From: Paulownia fortunei
Lineage: Eukaryota; Streptophyta; Magnoliopsida; Lamiales; Paulowniaceae
Assembly: GCA_019321725.1 (NCBI GenBank)
Contig: CM033123.1
Coordinates: forward strand, 1,806,960-1,870,959
Length of the DNA stretch: 64,000 nucleotides
Reading direction: 5' to 3'
Positions 51,701 to 64,000 of this stretch are shown piece after piece. Each line of letters begins with the position of its first letter. Position 1 is the first letter of the stretch. Both the position numbers and the translations under genes were made by a program. Below the pieces are notes generated by a model. The model was not told the origin of the DNA and made no database searches. It worked only from the letters and a program-made list of their open reading frames with translations.

Positions 51701-54428
51701 ACTCAATATCATCATCATGAAAAGAATTCAAAACTGGAAGCACATCACCAATAAGCACCACAGCAAAAATAAAAAATAAAATAAAAAATAGCAAGCTCAT
51801 GAATTTGAGTGCATAGAAGGTTTAAAACACCAGTGAGATATTCAGGGTTTATTCTAAAGGCCTGGTCAGTATGTACTTTGGTTTGGTGTAGTTGTCACAG
51901 AGAAATCAAAACATCTTCATTGTCGTGAAACTAGTTCAAATTCTTTCTAGTTTATATTACCAAATGAAATGTTATTGCATCTCAATTTTAACTCTCAAGG
52001 CTGATAATTAGAAACATACCCAATCAATAAGTTTGACAAAAATTACTATGTAGGTTTGATGGTTAAAAGGAACTTATCATACAGACTACTCAATAAAAGA
52101 ATATAATACAATTTCAATTGTAAGGATGTGAAGCACAAACTATTAGTAAAACCAAACCAGTTTGCGTACAATTTGGTAACAGAATAGACAAAACTGAAGC
52201 ATCTGATTTTGAACTAGATCCGCTCAAATGTGAAGCAATTCAAACAGAAACTGAAACAGAGACACAGATGGTGCTACTGAGGAGTATAAATGGACAAATA
52301 TGATGGAGAAAGGACACATATAGGCAAAAAAAGATACTAAATGTTCCCTCTTGGAGCAAAGGATCAGAAGTAAGAAGACAACAACGATAAACATTAACAT
52401 ATATTACCTTCATATTAATGAAAGATCAAATAAACAAAACATTACATGGGTTGTCCCATCTTGATAATAAATTCTTGAGATAGTCTATCCATACTGCACA
52501 ATATCAATATACATGATTCTAGTGTTTTTCAAACACCTAATGGCATTAATCTTCAGTGAAATGTTTCTATCAACCAAATGAGAAATATACTTGATAATAA
52601 TCACAACTGATAACCTGGAGGGCAGAGAAAGCTAAGAAAGAGTTCAGATGCAAAATTACATGTGGTCTTTGCCTTTCACTGAGTGTCCTGGCTGATGCCG
52701 GGGCAGTAATTTGGGGGACAAGTTCGAGGCAGGTGTCACCGGAAGGGAAGTACACCTTTTCCAAGTCAACTTTGACGTGAGATTTGACAAGGCAGGGCTT
52801 TCAGGAGCTGCCTTAGGATCTGAATTGAGAAGAGAGCTTCTTTCACCATCTGATGCAGTTGTCCTCTTTTTAAAGCTTAACGCCCGAAGAAACCCTGCTG
52901 CAGAAGAATTTCCATTTAAGACACCTGGAGACTGGAGCAAACCCTTGCCACTGCGGCTGCTTGAAAAACCTGTAGGTCTTGGAGGAATATGAAGGGTTAG
53001 ATCTGAACGTCGTGTACTTGGCCCTGAATTTGCAGCCATATTCCTGGAATCCTTGTTATCAGAATCAGCCTGTATGCAATGGAAACTACGGCATCAATAT
53101 AAGTTTCATGTCGTAATCTAATATGACTACAACTCAAGAAGTTTGGAAAAGAAGAAAAATCCAATCCACATGGCTGCTATGACAAGGACAATTTTTTTTT
53201 TCGATTAACCGTTTAGTCTACACAAGAAGACTTCCTATTCTACAAACTTATGAATCAACTAGATTAAGTTGTCAAATTTATATTAAATGTCATAATAAGA
53301 TTGTGGAGCAGATTGGGAATGTTGAAAAGATTTCCAAAATTGAGATCCAACACATCTTTCACGTGCAATCCAAAGAAAACTTCCTTGATACAACATTTTT
53401 TTGTCAACTCAACAAATGCATATTACTGAAACAATAAAAAAGTCATCTTCGGTCAGGTCTTGGTAAAATAAAGATTAGCAACGGAAACACAATCACAAAT
53501 AAAAGAGAGACAAGTATTTGGTGTGAAACTTAGACTCACAGTATTACCAAGTTACTGAAATATGAAACATACTCAGCATATATTAGAGACAATATAAGAT
53601 CTCTCTTGCCTTTGTTGAGAACTGATAAAAAATATGAATAAATGAACTAAAGTTTCTGAATTATACAAACAACTGACTGATTAATTTTAAGACTCACAAA
53701 ATATAGTTCAAATTCTAAAGCAAAGCGTGCTTAGGTGCTTGAAACATCAAAAAGATAAAATTTGATAAACTGTGAACTGTTAAATGGCTTAAACTCATAT
53801 ACAGACAAACAAAATATCAATAAATAACAAGACACTGTTTATTTTTGCAATCTGTTGACCTGAAGATGGGGAATATCTCATTGAATATGCACAATTAACA
53901 ACTGGGGGATCCTTCTAACAACGAGAATATTTGCGGATATAATAATGAATATCACTAAAAAAGTTTAAGCAACCATCAAGAAATTTCGATTACTAAACCA
54001 TGAAGCAAAGCCTAAAACAACAACACCACCCACAACATGGTTACAATCTCCCTCTTTTTCTTTTTTTCTAGTTTTCGGGAGCACAAAATAGGCTCTAATT
54101 CAAATCTTAAAATTTAGAACAAATTTACTCAAAAAATGATCCTTGCAAAGCATTGATTTTTCGCCATTTTTACCCACAATATCATCTACAACCACCACAT
54201 TTCAGCCACAAAGAACACATCTTTTACATTTTTTAGCAACAAAACTACAATCTTGAAATTAAATTTTTTAAAAAGGATGAAAAACTAAAAGAAATACCCA
54301 AAAATTCAAAAGCCCATTAACCAAAACCCAATAAATATTCTAACCGGTGATGTTACTGTTGAAGGTGTTTCCATTGCCTTATATTCTGCTGCTGCATTGT
54401 CCACCTCACCTGCTTTTGGATTTTCCAT
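48757..54428 (-). CDS. RINGv (RING-CH) membrane E3 ubiquitin ligase, apparent frameshift in exon 2
   Basis: Eight minus-strand exons: 54428-54345, 53069-52660, 51253-51136, 50655-50361, 49821-49749, 49538-49448, 49368-49289, 48891-48757. The N-terminal region is Ser/Pro-rich ([43 protein letters not shown]). A C4HC3 RINGv domain follows ([55 protein letters not shown]). Hydrophobic segments after it ([80 protein letters not shown]) make it a membrane E3 ligase of MARCH type. All junctions are in phase except within exon 2, which is 410 bases where a multiple of three is needed. The frame breaks near 52713-52717, between NLSP and [15 protein letters not shown]. About 428 residues would result if the frame were intact. 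It is a true mutation, an assembly error, or splicing I misread. Confidence 0.88.
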
Positions 54429-55000
54429 TCTTGTGCAAAATTATGGGGAAGAACAATAAAAAAAGATCAAAGATAAAAAAAAAGAAAACTTTCACGGTAG
54501 CAGACCAACAAAGATTCAAATTGTTTAAGAATAATAATAATATATGTTACAGAAACTTGATGAGTCGTATAATCAAGAATGTGTAAAGACGAGGTTTTTT
54601 CTTGGAAAACGAATAGAAGGTGAGGTGACGTGAGGTGGGCAGGCCCACGTCACAGCCCAAGGGTTGTCGTTTTCGTACCGCGTTTGTGTAATAATGGGAT
54701 TTGTATGACGGTGGAATTCTTTTTGAGTTTTGACGTTTGTTTTGTAAGAGTAGTAGGTTTTTATCATTGAAATGAAATGGAAAAAGAAACGAAAAAAAAT
54801 AAAAATGCTCTATTTGGTTGAGGAAAAAAAAAAAAGGTAAAAAAAATAAAATTAAATGAATACAAAATCCCAAATTTATTTCTTTGTTTGGAAAAATCAA
54901 TGGGAGTGAGAGATGTGATGGATATGTTCCATCCGAAAAGACGAGCAAATAATGGTGTGCTCAAACTTTCTCTTATTTTGAGAGTTTTTTCTATTATATA
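54345..55000 (-). other. RINGv first coding exon, leader and promoter
   Basis: The first coding exon (54428-54345) ends at donor CACCG|gttaga. Upstream lies the promoter, with a bZIP-like palindrome at 54625-54653. The leader exon limits cannot be read. Confidence 0.4.
54625..54653. promoter_or_regulatory. Palindrome of two ACGT elements flanking GTGGGC/GCCCAC
   Basis: GTGACGTG (54625-54632) and CACGTCAC (54646-54653) are perfect inverted copies, and GTGGGC (54635-54640) and GCCCAC (54643-54648) form a second inverted pair inside. TGACGTG is a core bound by plant bZIP factors, and GGCCCA resembles site II. It lies about 200 bases upstream of the RINGv ATG. Confidence 0.5.
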
Positions 55001-56430
55001 ATATTTTTTTCTCAATTTTTCTTTTTATTTTTTTTTCTTAACAATCAAATAATCAATTTATTATTATTTTTTTATTTTCTGAACTAAAATTCTTGTGCCA
55101 AATAGGATGTTACTGAAAAAGGGATTTAGAAAAAATGGTAAACAAGAAGTGAAGAAAGAAAGATGTTTTGTCACTCCAAGAATTTATAGGTTTGAAATCT
55201 GCGTGAAATCGGGTGGGTCTTGTTTGAAATTTGAACACAAATTTTGAGACTCAAATTCTATTTTCAAAAAGTAAAATTACAATTTGCATATTTACTTTGT
55301 TCATATATTGCTAATCGATCTAAAATAAGAATTGATAAACTTTTCAGTAAGAAATAAAAATTGATATTAATTTTTTGAATGGCTGCAAACAATAATAATT
55401 TAATTTTGGAAATTGTATGTTTATTTTATTGTTTGGTTCATTATTTGGTTGTGAAAGTTGAGTTTATTTCCTAAAAGAAATACTCTTTGACAGAAGGAAG
55501 AAAAAAAAGTAAATAAACGATAATTGAGAGGGGCCAAAATTGGGTTGGAATTATACGAGCTAATGGGCTGTCTTTGCTTTGGAGTTATATAAACTAATGG
55601 GCCATCTTGGGTCCCAGACTAGACATATAAAGAGCCCAATAATTTCTTCCAGCCTGACCACCCAATTATGACTGACAATTGGTCGGATCTTGGTTAGAAT
55701 CCAATATGCAGTCAACCATATCCGGATCGAATTGTTACTGGTTCAAGATCCAATTTCTTCGAATCGGGTTATCTGAGTACAAATGGATCCAAATTCAGTC
55801 TTTTATACCATTTGATTTGACTATAACTAAACCCAATATATGACCCTTCATAAAATTTACTGCTTCATTGTATTTTTGAGTTGCCCCAAAAGATGTTTTT
55901 TTAAAGTCTTTTTCCCTAAAATAAACTATTAATTAAAGTTATATATGACCTCACTAAGTCCAACTATTTTGAAATAAAAATATATTTAATTTTTTTTCTT
56001 TTTTAATTTTAAAATTAAAATTAGACAAGAGAATTGGTATAGAAGGACTGGAATTCATTACTATAACTAGTGATTTTGTAATATAACTATGTAAGACTTT
56101 AATTCTTTTCTATATGTAAAGTTGCAACTATTGCATAAAAATAATAATTTTTTATGAAATTTATAAAAATATTTATTTTCTAATGCAACATTGCATTTCA
56201 AACTTTTCTAGACTTAAATCTAAATATGAGTTTTTTAATTTTTTTTGAGATCCAAATACAAAATAAAATATTGAGAATTCGATTCGAGTAAAGGAGATTA
56301 GTATACTTGAAGTTGGGTCGAATCGAATAAATCCGATCTAAATCCTACTTGTAGTCGCTTGAATGCCCTAGACCAAAACTCGGAAAAGCGCGAGTTATTA
56401 AAATAGTAAGGGGTGCGCTAACGCGATTTA
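55000..56430. other. Divergent intergenic region between RINGv and the 71-residue gene
   Basis: No gene is seen. A cluster of site II motifs, TGGGCT at 55564, TGGGCC at 55598 and AGCCCA at 55633, probably serves one or both flanking genes. Motif-rich stretches around ggatc/gatcc/cgaat at 55690-55850 and 56260-56350 look like decayed interspersed repeats. Confidence 0.4.
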
Positions 56431-56476
56431 TGGCTAGTATTAGCGATTGAAGATTGTTAAAGGCTGCGTTTCGATT

Positions 56477-56518
56477 ATGGAAACTAACACAGAGAAAGCA
56501 AAGAAAGCAGAAGGATGA
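56477..56518 (+). promoter_or_regulatory. Upstream ORF overlapping the next start as ATGA
   Basis: An ATG at 56477 opens a 13-codon frame (METNTEKAKKAEG) whose TGA (56516-56518) overlaps the main ATG (56515-56517). A shorter ATG...TGA frame starts at 56430. They act only if transcription starts upstream of them, which I cannot see. Confidence 0.35.
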
Positions 56519-57640
56519 AGTTTTTGGATTGGTACTTGAAGATAGCAGCTATGTCAACCTTGATTGGAGGTTCAATGGAACTTTTCATGATCAAAACTGG
56601 CTTCTGTGTGAGAACCCTCCTTCTCAGTTCCTTCTTCTCATATATTCACACACACACACACACTCTTTTTTTTTGAAAAAAAAAATAATTTCCGTTACTG
56701 ATTCTGTTTATAAATCTTTAATGATGAAAAACCATCTCAGAAATCATTGGAACCAATGAATTCCAGTGTCCCTAGCTTGTGTTTCTTTGTTTGTTTTTGC
56801 TGTTGAAATACTTTTGGTGGGGGAAAAGTTGGAATTATTATTTTCTTGACGCTGGTAGTGGTAGTTTTTGCTCGGGCCTTGAAATTACATGTTGTGAAGA
56901 ATTAGATCAGAAAAATCCGAGCCCCCAATTTCATTATTACCCCAAAATTCGATCTTGAACTTAAAGATATGGAAACGAGTCAGCATAAAAGCTGTGTCTA
57001 AAGTTAATGCTTCGATTTAGGAATCCTCTTGGAAATTTGTGTGTATTTGTGGGCCTGAGTTTACTGTTACCTATATATGGTTGGTTAGCTAGGAATTGCA
57101 CAATAACAACTCAGTTTAGTAAAATCACTTGAATTGAAGATATTGGGTTTTGCAAGCTGTGGGTGGATTTCCCTTTCCGCATGCCCATTGGATTTAAAAT
57201 TTCTTTTTTATTATAACTATTCTGCCTCGAGTTATGGTTATTGGATAGAAACCCTCTTAATTTGAATGTTGCTTCACCAATGCGAATGATTGAGTGTTCT
57301 CAGATGACTCGTTTTAGTTTTATTCAGTTTATAGTTCTGCAATACTTCCACTTGAGTTAACTTCAAAATTTCATGTTTTCATGTGAGGTACTAAGTTGCA
57401 GTGTTGTGATATGCTTCTTGTAGTTGAGTGCATTTTCATTTTCCTTCTTGTTTGTAGTCGGTACAGCCACTTGTAATGCAGATCTTTAGTTGCTTCTTTC
57501 TTTGGATTTGAGCAGATGATAAAGTAACAGTTCTGGAGTCAGAGAAGAGGTCTTGGGAGAATACCCCTGAAGCTCAGGCCATCAGAGAAGCTCTCAATCC
57601 TTGGCGAGATCATGATAAGCAAGCGAGAAAAAGTTCCTAG
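56515..57640 (+). CDS. Conserved small plant membrane protein of 71 residues
   Basis: Two exons, 56515-56605 and 57516-57640, join in phase with donor TTCT|gtgtgag and acceptor gagcag|ATGATAAAG. The protein starts MKFLDWYLKIAAMSTLIGGS and contains MELFMIKTGFYDKVTVLES and NPWRDHDKQARKSS. An N-terminal hydrophobic helix (about residues 7-29) is followed by a hydrophilic C-terminal half. The sequence strongly resembles a short protein widely conserved in plants, annotated only as a transmembrane or hypothetical protein in what I remember. Its function is unknown, though the size and single helix recall small organelle membrane subunits. Splicing just before GTGTGAG is chosen because it restores GFYDKV. 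Confidence 0.85.
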
Positions 57641-57699
57641 TTATGTTTTCAGAGGTTTGGTCTACAAACATTGCATTCTTAAAATAATCAAGTATCGAC

Positions 57700-60600
57700 T
57701 GTTGGACTTCATTTTGAGTATGCCGTAAGTAGAACTAATTTGGAAAATAAGTTTGAATTTAGAAGCGAAGTATTTGGAGCTAATTCGCTTGTGTACTAGC
57801 CCAAGTCTTGGGCACAAGCAGAGTTACCTTTGTATTAAGATCTTCAATTCTCTCAGTATCTTTACTTGCTATAAGCAGATTGAGGTCTCTTGTCTCAAGA
57901 AAATATCTGGTATTCACTTCTTGCATACACCTAGCACCGAATGTTATGGCCTAAGTTATTGTCTTTTTGTGTCTTTTGCAGAAAGTGGGCAATTTGTTTA
58001 AGACAAAATTATCAGAGTTGGTATTGATAATCAGAATTGATTGCTAGTCTTGATGGAGCTTGGCCACCACCTATGCTGGCACTTTCAATGTCTGAACTCC
58101 AACTTCATATAACTGTTTTCGGGTTTTGTTGGATGAAGATGAAGTTGTAATTCATTTCTTGAAAAGACTATGTACTTGTTCTATGTTTTCTTTGATAATG
58201 TTATTGGCGCTTTTGTTCTGGGAATACAGTGAAATTGGGATGCCGTTCCTCTCAAAGCTTCCGAGTTTCATACTTTATATTTTCTTTTGATGCAAATTTA
58301 CTTGAATATGGGGTTTTTGTGTGTATCCTTTCGAGTTCGTTTGTTGCCGAACGAGGGAAATTGTATGAGGAGTCGAGGTATGCAAAGTTGAAAACACTCA
58401 GTTTCTTGTAGGCAATTTATTGCTGTACTTCTTAGCAAATAATCTGCTGGATTTCTTGGCTGACGCTTCTTGTCTGAAAGAATTATGCATAAGAATAGCC
58501 ACTGGTAGTTGCTGTACGAGGAGTGAGAGACACCATTACATGGGTCGTCTCACTCACGCCAAATGGTGAGCAAAGGCCCAGCTGGCAAGTTAATCGGCCC
58601 AACTTTACAAGTCAGGGCCCGAAATATCTCTATAGTCCATACTTTTTTCGTATCTGTTAGGCCCACTCACTAAAGTACCGAGTTAAGCATATGATTTCTT
58701 CTAACGATTCTTTGATAGTTTTACTATAATAAAATATTTAAATCTCAGTATTCCTCATGTTATTTAATAATACTTGACTCTTTTTAAAATATAATTAAAT
58801 TATTTATTACTATATATTCATCAAGTTGATGAACTACACAATTCAATTTGGAGCATTCAACCTGGAACGGGGCAAGGTAAGTAATCATCAGTCTATTAAT
58901 TCAACTTGATCCAAAAATTAAGGGAAGCAGGTAAGAGTATCACTATTATAATTAAGATTCTAACTTATGATACCGGTAATGAAGAAAATTATAGTGGGAA
59001 CGAGGGTAGTGTTATTTAAAAAAAAAATGTATAATCCTGTCAAGAAACGCGTAAACCACGGCCATGTGAGGAGATAATCTAGCTTGTTTAATATGAGTAC
59101 TTACATGAAACAACAAGATTAAAGAAATCACCGAATCTTAATTAATATGAGCTGACTTTGACATTGGTGTTCCAAACTTCCATTAATTTTCCTTGTTTTA
59201 ATGTTTTTATGTTGTAATGATATTGAGTTGTTAATCTCGTGAAATGGTCCAACGTTCTCACATGAATTCTTGCTTGATGCTATATAAGTATTGTACAAGA
59301 AACCTCAATGGTCATAATTAAAAAGTTCCTACTTCAACCTTTCAAGAGAGATCTTATTTGATTTTGAGAAATTATATACGTTCTAGATTTTGATTTATTT
59401 ATTTCTAAATTATTATATATTAAATTAAGTGTGTTGCACTCGATTCATTATCGATTTACTCATCTTCAAACCAATGATAGGATCCATCCAAAAGTTACAC
59501 CTTATGAATTAAAGTGTATCTACTCAACTATTTCATTTAAATAAATAATTTGATTAATTAAAAGTTAAAATAACATAAGCGACCTCACAGATATATGATT
59601 ATGATTGTTCGGACTCAACTCGATCCATTTGAAAGCCACTTTGAATTTGGATCTCATCTGAACCTGGTTGGAGCCACCCATTGCCAACTCCAATCTTTTC
59701 ATGACCAGCTTACGCTCTGTTATTTTCTTTGATCTCCTAAATTAATTTAAAAAACTTCTATATAGTGATATTTGGATGTGCTTTGTATCCATTTCTCATT
59801 TTCTTGTGGTAATTTTTTTCTTTCTGTTGCTTTGTGCTAAGTTTGGGCAGGATGGTAGAAAAAAGAAACCTATAATACGATCCGAATAAGAAAATAGGTG
59901 TAATTTCTGAATAAAATATGTTTATACTAACATCTGTGAATTAATCACAAAGCTAATAAAGTTACCAAAACCTATATACATCAGAAAATTAACCAAAAAA
60001 AAATAAAAAATGAAGTTGTTAATGAAACCAACAACTTCATTTGACTAGCTAATGTGCATCCTCATATTCTGTTTGTAAGGCCACTATCTGTCTGACTTTT
60101 GTTCACCACATCACATGTACTTGAATATTTGTTAAATAAAAATAAAAAAGTGACCATAAAATTATACTATGTCTGGTGCCCCCAACTGCTCTATGTATAC
60201 TGTCAATAATACATGTCTTTCATCTTTTTATAGTACGACGAAGATTTGAATTTTGGTAGGGGAGATGGTTTAAGCTACCATAACTATCATCTTCTCCTCC
60301 ACATCATATTATACTTGAGAAATATGTAATTCAGCCATACCATGGCATGCCATGCTGAAGTCACTGATTAAATGAAATGTATTCACTAGTCAACGAATGT
60401 GTTCCCGATTTTTGAAGAAATTTCTATTAATTTATGTCATGTAAAAACAAAATAATATATAGGAGGAACGATGTTTGAAAAATGTTTGCTGGTAATGGAA
60501 CAATATAATGACACGTAAATGATTCTTCAAAACTCTTGCATAAGTTTGAGGGAGGAGAGATTGTTCTAAATTGAAGTGAAAAGAAATAAATAAACATTTA

Positions 60601-60950
60601 TATATCAGCATGCAGATGAATTAGTTTAGTAACATAAATAACTATTGATCTAGCTTGTGACCGTCCTCATATGGTCTCAAGAACATCTCATAATTTAGTT
60701 TTCTTCAAATGCTACTTGTACTCTTAGGTGTATATATAATCAGATTTTGTCATCTTTCGTAGAAAAAATGGTGTAAACGTAATATTATCAGCAATCATAA
60801 GTTTTTTTTTTTTTTTTACATATTTAATTGGTTAGGTTTAATAATCTTTTGATTGAGTCTAGGATTAAGAAATCTCACTTTCTTACAACTTGGAAATTGG
60901 TTATACAAATAATCTTGCTTACCTGTTGGCAGAGTTATCCTGAGTGTATC
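57700..60950. other. Gene-poor intergenic region
   Basis: No gene is supported between the 71-residue gene and the peroxidase. Short frames at 57753-58001 and 58229-58411 lie in or near the 3'UTR of the left gene and have no domains. GGCCCA site II motifs at 58575, 58596 and 58660 form a loose cluster with no gene start nearby. The remainder is AT-rich. Confidence 0.5.
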
Positions 60951-60958
60951 AGCACACA

Positions 60959-60965
60959 TATATAA
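60959..60965 (+). promoter_or_regulatory. TATA box of the peroxidase gene
   Basis: TATATAA lies 59 bases upstream of the ATG at 61024, so the 5'UTR should be only about 30 bases. Confidence 0.6.
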
Positions 60966-61023
60966 GTGCACAACTCTGTTGAAGAAAAAATGTGCATGCA
61001 GATACATAGATAGCTTGAGAGAG

Positions 61024-62591
<1,568 letters not shown>

Positions 62592-62652
62592 TTCTTATAT
62601 GTTTTTTGTGGCTTCATTGTTTTGTTTTTCAGCTCTTATTCTTCGAGTACGC

Positions 62653-62658
62653 AATAAA
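62653..62658 (+). terminator. Likely poly(A) signal of the peroxidase gene
   Basis: AATAAA lies 61 bases after the peroxidase stop codon. Confidence 0.45.
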
Positions 62659-62699
62659 CAATAGTACTTATTTCAGTTCTCTTGTAGTCCTTGTTCAAT

Positions 62700-64000
62700 G
62701 AAGAGAAGGGCAAATGTAATGGAAATTTGAGCAGAATAACATTTTCTTTTTAAGTTAATTATGTGATATTATGAAGCTTAAAAAATTGATTTTTAAAAGA
62801 TTGTACAGCCCCCGTGTTTCAAAATCCTCATTACTTAGGAGACAGCATTAGACAATGTACTAGAATTGCAGGGAACGTGCAAGAATGTGCCTTTTCCTAG
62901 TTTTTCATTAGAATAGTTATTTATTTAAGTGAGATTAGGAGATAAAACGGGCGAGATAAGAGTAATTAAGCACATAACAAGAGCTTATTCACTAACAAAT
63001 ATACCTCTAGATTATAATGCACTAGTTCAATTAATGATAATGGTAATTAACACTTCACCTTAGTAAACATAGAAATACACCCTTGATCCATATTAAACGA
63101 ATAGCTTCCAGATCATTAATTGCTAGGTTGTAGAAGCTCAATAGTTATTACATATAAGGCGTTAGCTTTTGTTACACTAAAACAACCGTGGTTTGTTGGT
63201 ATACTTTATCGTTCCTGCCTTCGATTATTACATGAAACGTCCTTAAATTTGAATTATCTTCGGAGAAACCAAATCATGATACATGCTGTAACATTGACTA
63301 TATGAGCTCCCATGATTGAGGTGAACTTTTTGTTTAAGAGGCCGACTTTGCTAATCATACATGTTATCAAACCATGAATCAAAGTCAATTCATGCATCAA
63401 ATAATTTCAACTAATTATTATAACTATTAAATCTACACAAAAATAAAAACTGTTGGTCTCAAAGGGATGCCTATGAAATGTCTCTAAGGCAGAAAAAAAT
63501 TAATACCAACAAAAAAAAAAAAAACCAAAAAAAAAAAAAAAGAGATGGGCAACATAGTTTCCCTTAAAACTCAATCAAACAATGAGCTTATTTCTTTTTT
63601 GGTGATTAATTCAGAGAAGAAGAAAAAAACAGCCTCCTCGTTTGCTTGAGTTTTAAGTGAAACTATGATACTTATATCTTTTCCAAATTACTATCCGTTT
63701 TACTGCAAATTAATTATCTATTTTCATTTTTCAAAATAGCTCAACCTTATAATTGTCAATAATTCTGACTCAATCATCTTCATGGAAAGATGGCAAGCAA
63801 AAAACCAAGAGTTGATTAATGGAAACAACTCTTAATTATTTTATTTTATATATTGAGTTGGAATAATAATACCAATTTCTAGTTCTAAAAATAGCATTGA
63901 ACAATTATACATCATAGCTTCATTGGGCTAATAAATGAAAAAGTCTTTGACAAGACCCAAGAGCCACGGCTAAGGATCTTAACAAGTGGACATTTAAAGA
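62700..64000. other. Intergenic sequence to the window end
   Basis: AT-rich with A runs near 63509-63541. The 61-codon frame at 63120-63305 has no domain. Nothing else is identifiable. Confidence 0.5.

Noticed and set aside
52711..52992. Plus-strand 93-codon frame
   Set aside because: Antisense to RINGv exon 2, which has the family-like protein text and splice sites.

Overview
The window is nuclear DNA from a flowering plant, almost certainly a eudicot. It is AT-rich. The genes are split by many GT-AG introns and all have recognisable plant relatives: vacuolar NHX antiporter, plastid acyl carrier protein, arabinogalactan protein, PLS-type PPR protein, class III peroxidase, and a cytosolic Cu/Zn superoxide dismutase with a miR398-type site. 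The species cannot be named from the sequence. Exon boundaries below were read by eye from GT-AG sites, codon phase and remembered family sequences, without alignment.

Layout. 0.3-5.8 kb (-): SGF11-like subunit of the SAGA histone-deubiquitinating module, whose 3' end may run off the window. 5.8-13.4 kb: gene-poor AT-rich DNA with a site II promoter-motif cluster and a ~350-bp tandem duplication. 13.4-20.2 kb (+): vacuolar Na+(K+)/H+ antiporter NHX, 14 coding exons plus an upstream 5'UTR intron and a 30-codon upstream ORF. 20.7-25.8 kb (-): VAP27-type ER membrane protein, tail to tail with NHX. 25.8-32 kb: gene-poor. 32-35.4 kb (+): plastid acyl carrier protein. 36.85-37.26 kb (-): small GPI-anchored arabinogalactan protein. 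38.4-39.9 kb (-): coding-like but broken fragments, a probable pseudogene. 40.4 kb: nested inverted repeat. 41.6-45 kb (+): cytosolic Cu/Zn SOD. 46-47.9 kb (+): intronless PPR protein. 48.7-54.4 kb (-): RINGv membrane E3 ligase with an apparent one-base frameshift. 56.5-57.6 kb (+): conserved 71-residue membrane protein. 61-62.6 kb (+): class III peroxidase.

The genes do not form a pathway. They are an ordinary mix of housekeeping and stress-related plant genes; NHX, SOD and peroxidase are stress-linked by family, but nothing shows joint control. I found no rRNA, no CRISPR array, no convincing tRNA and no intact transposon. No previously undescribed system is evident. The points most worth checking are the split miR398 site in the SOD 5'UTR, the NHX upstream ORF, the frameshift in the RINGv gene, the peroxidase that lacks the usual Gly-Gly-Pro segment, and the unrecognised pseudogene at 38.4-39.9 kb.
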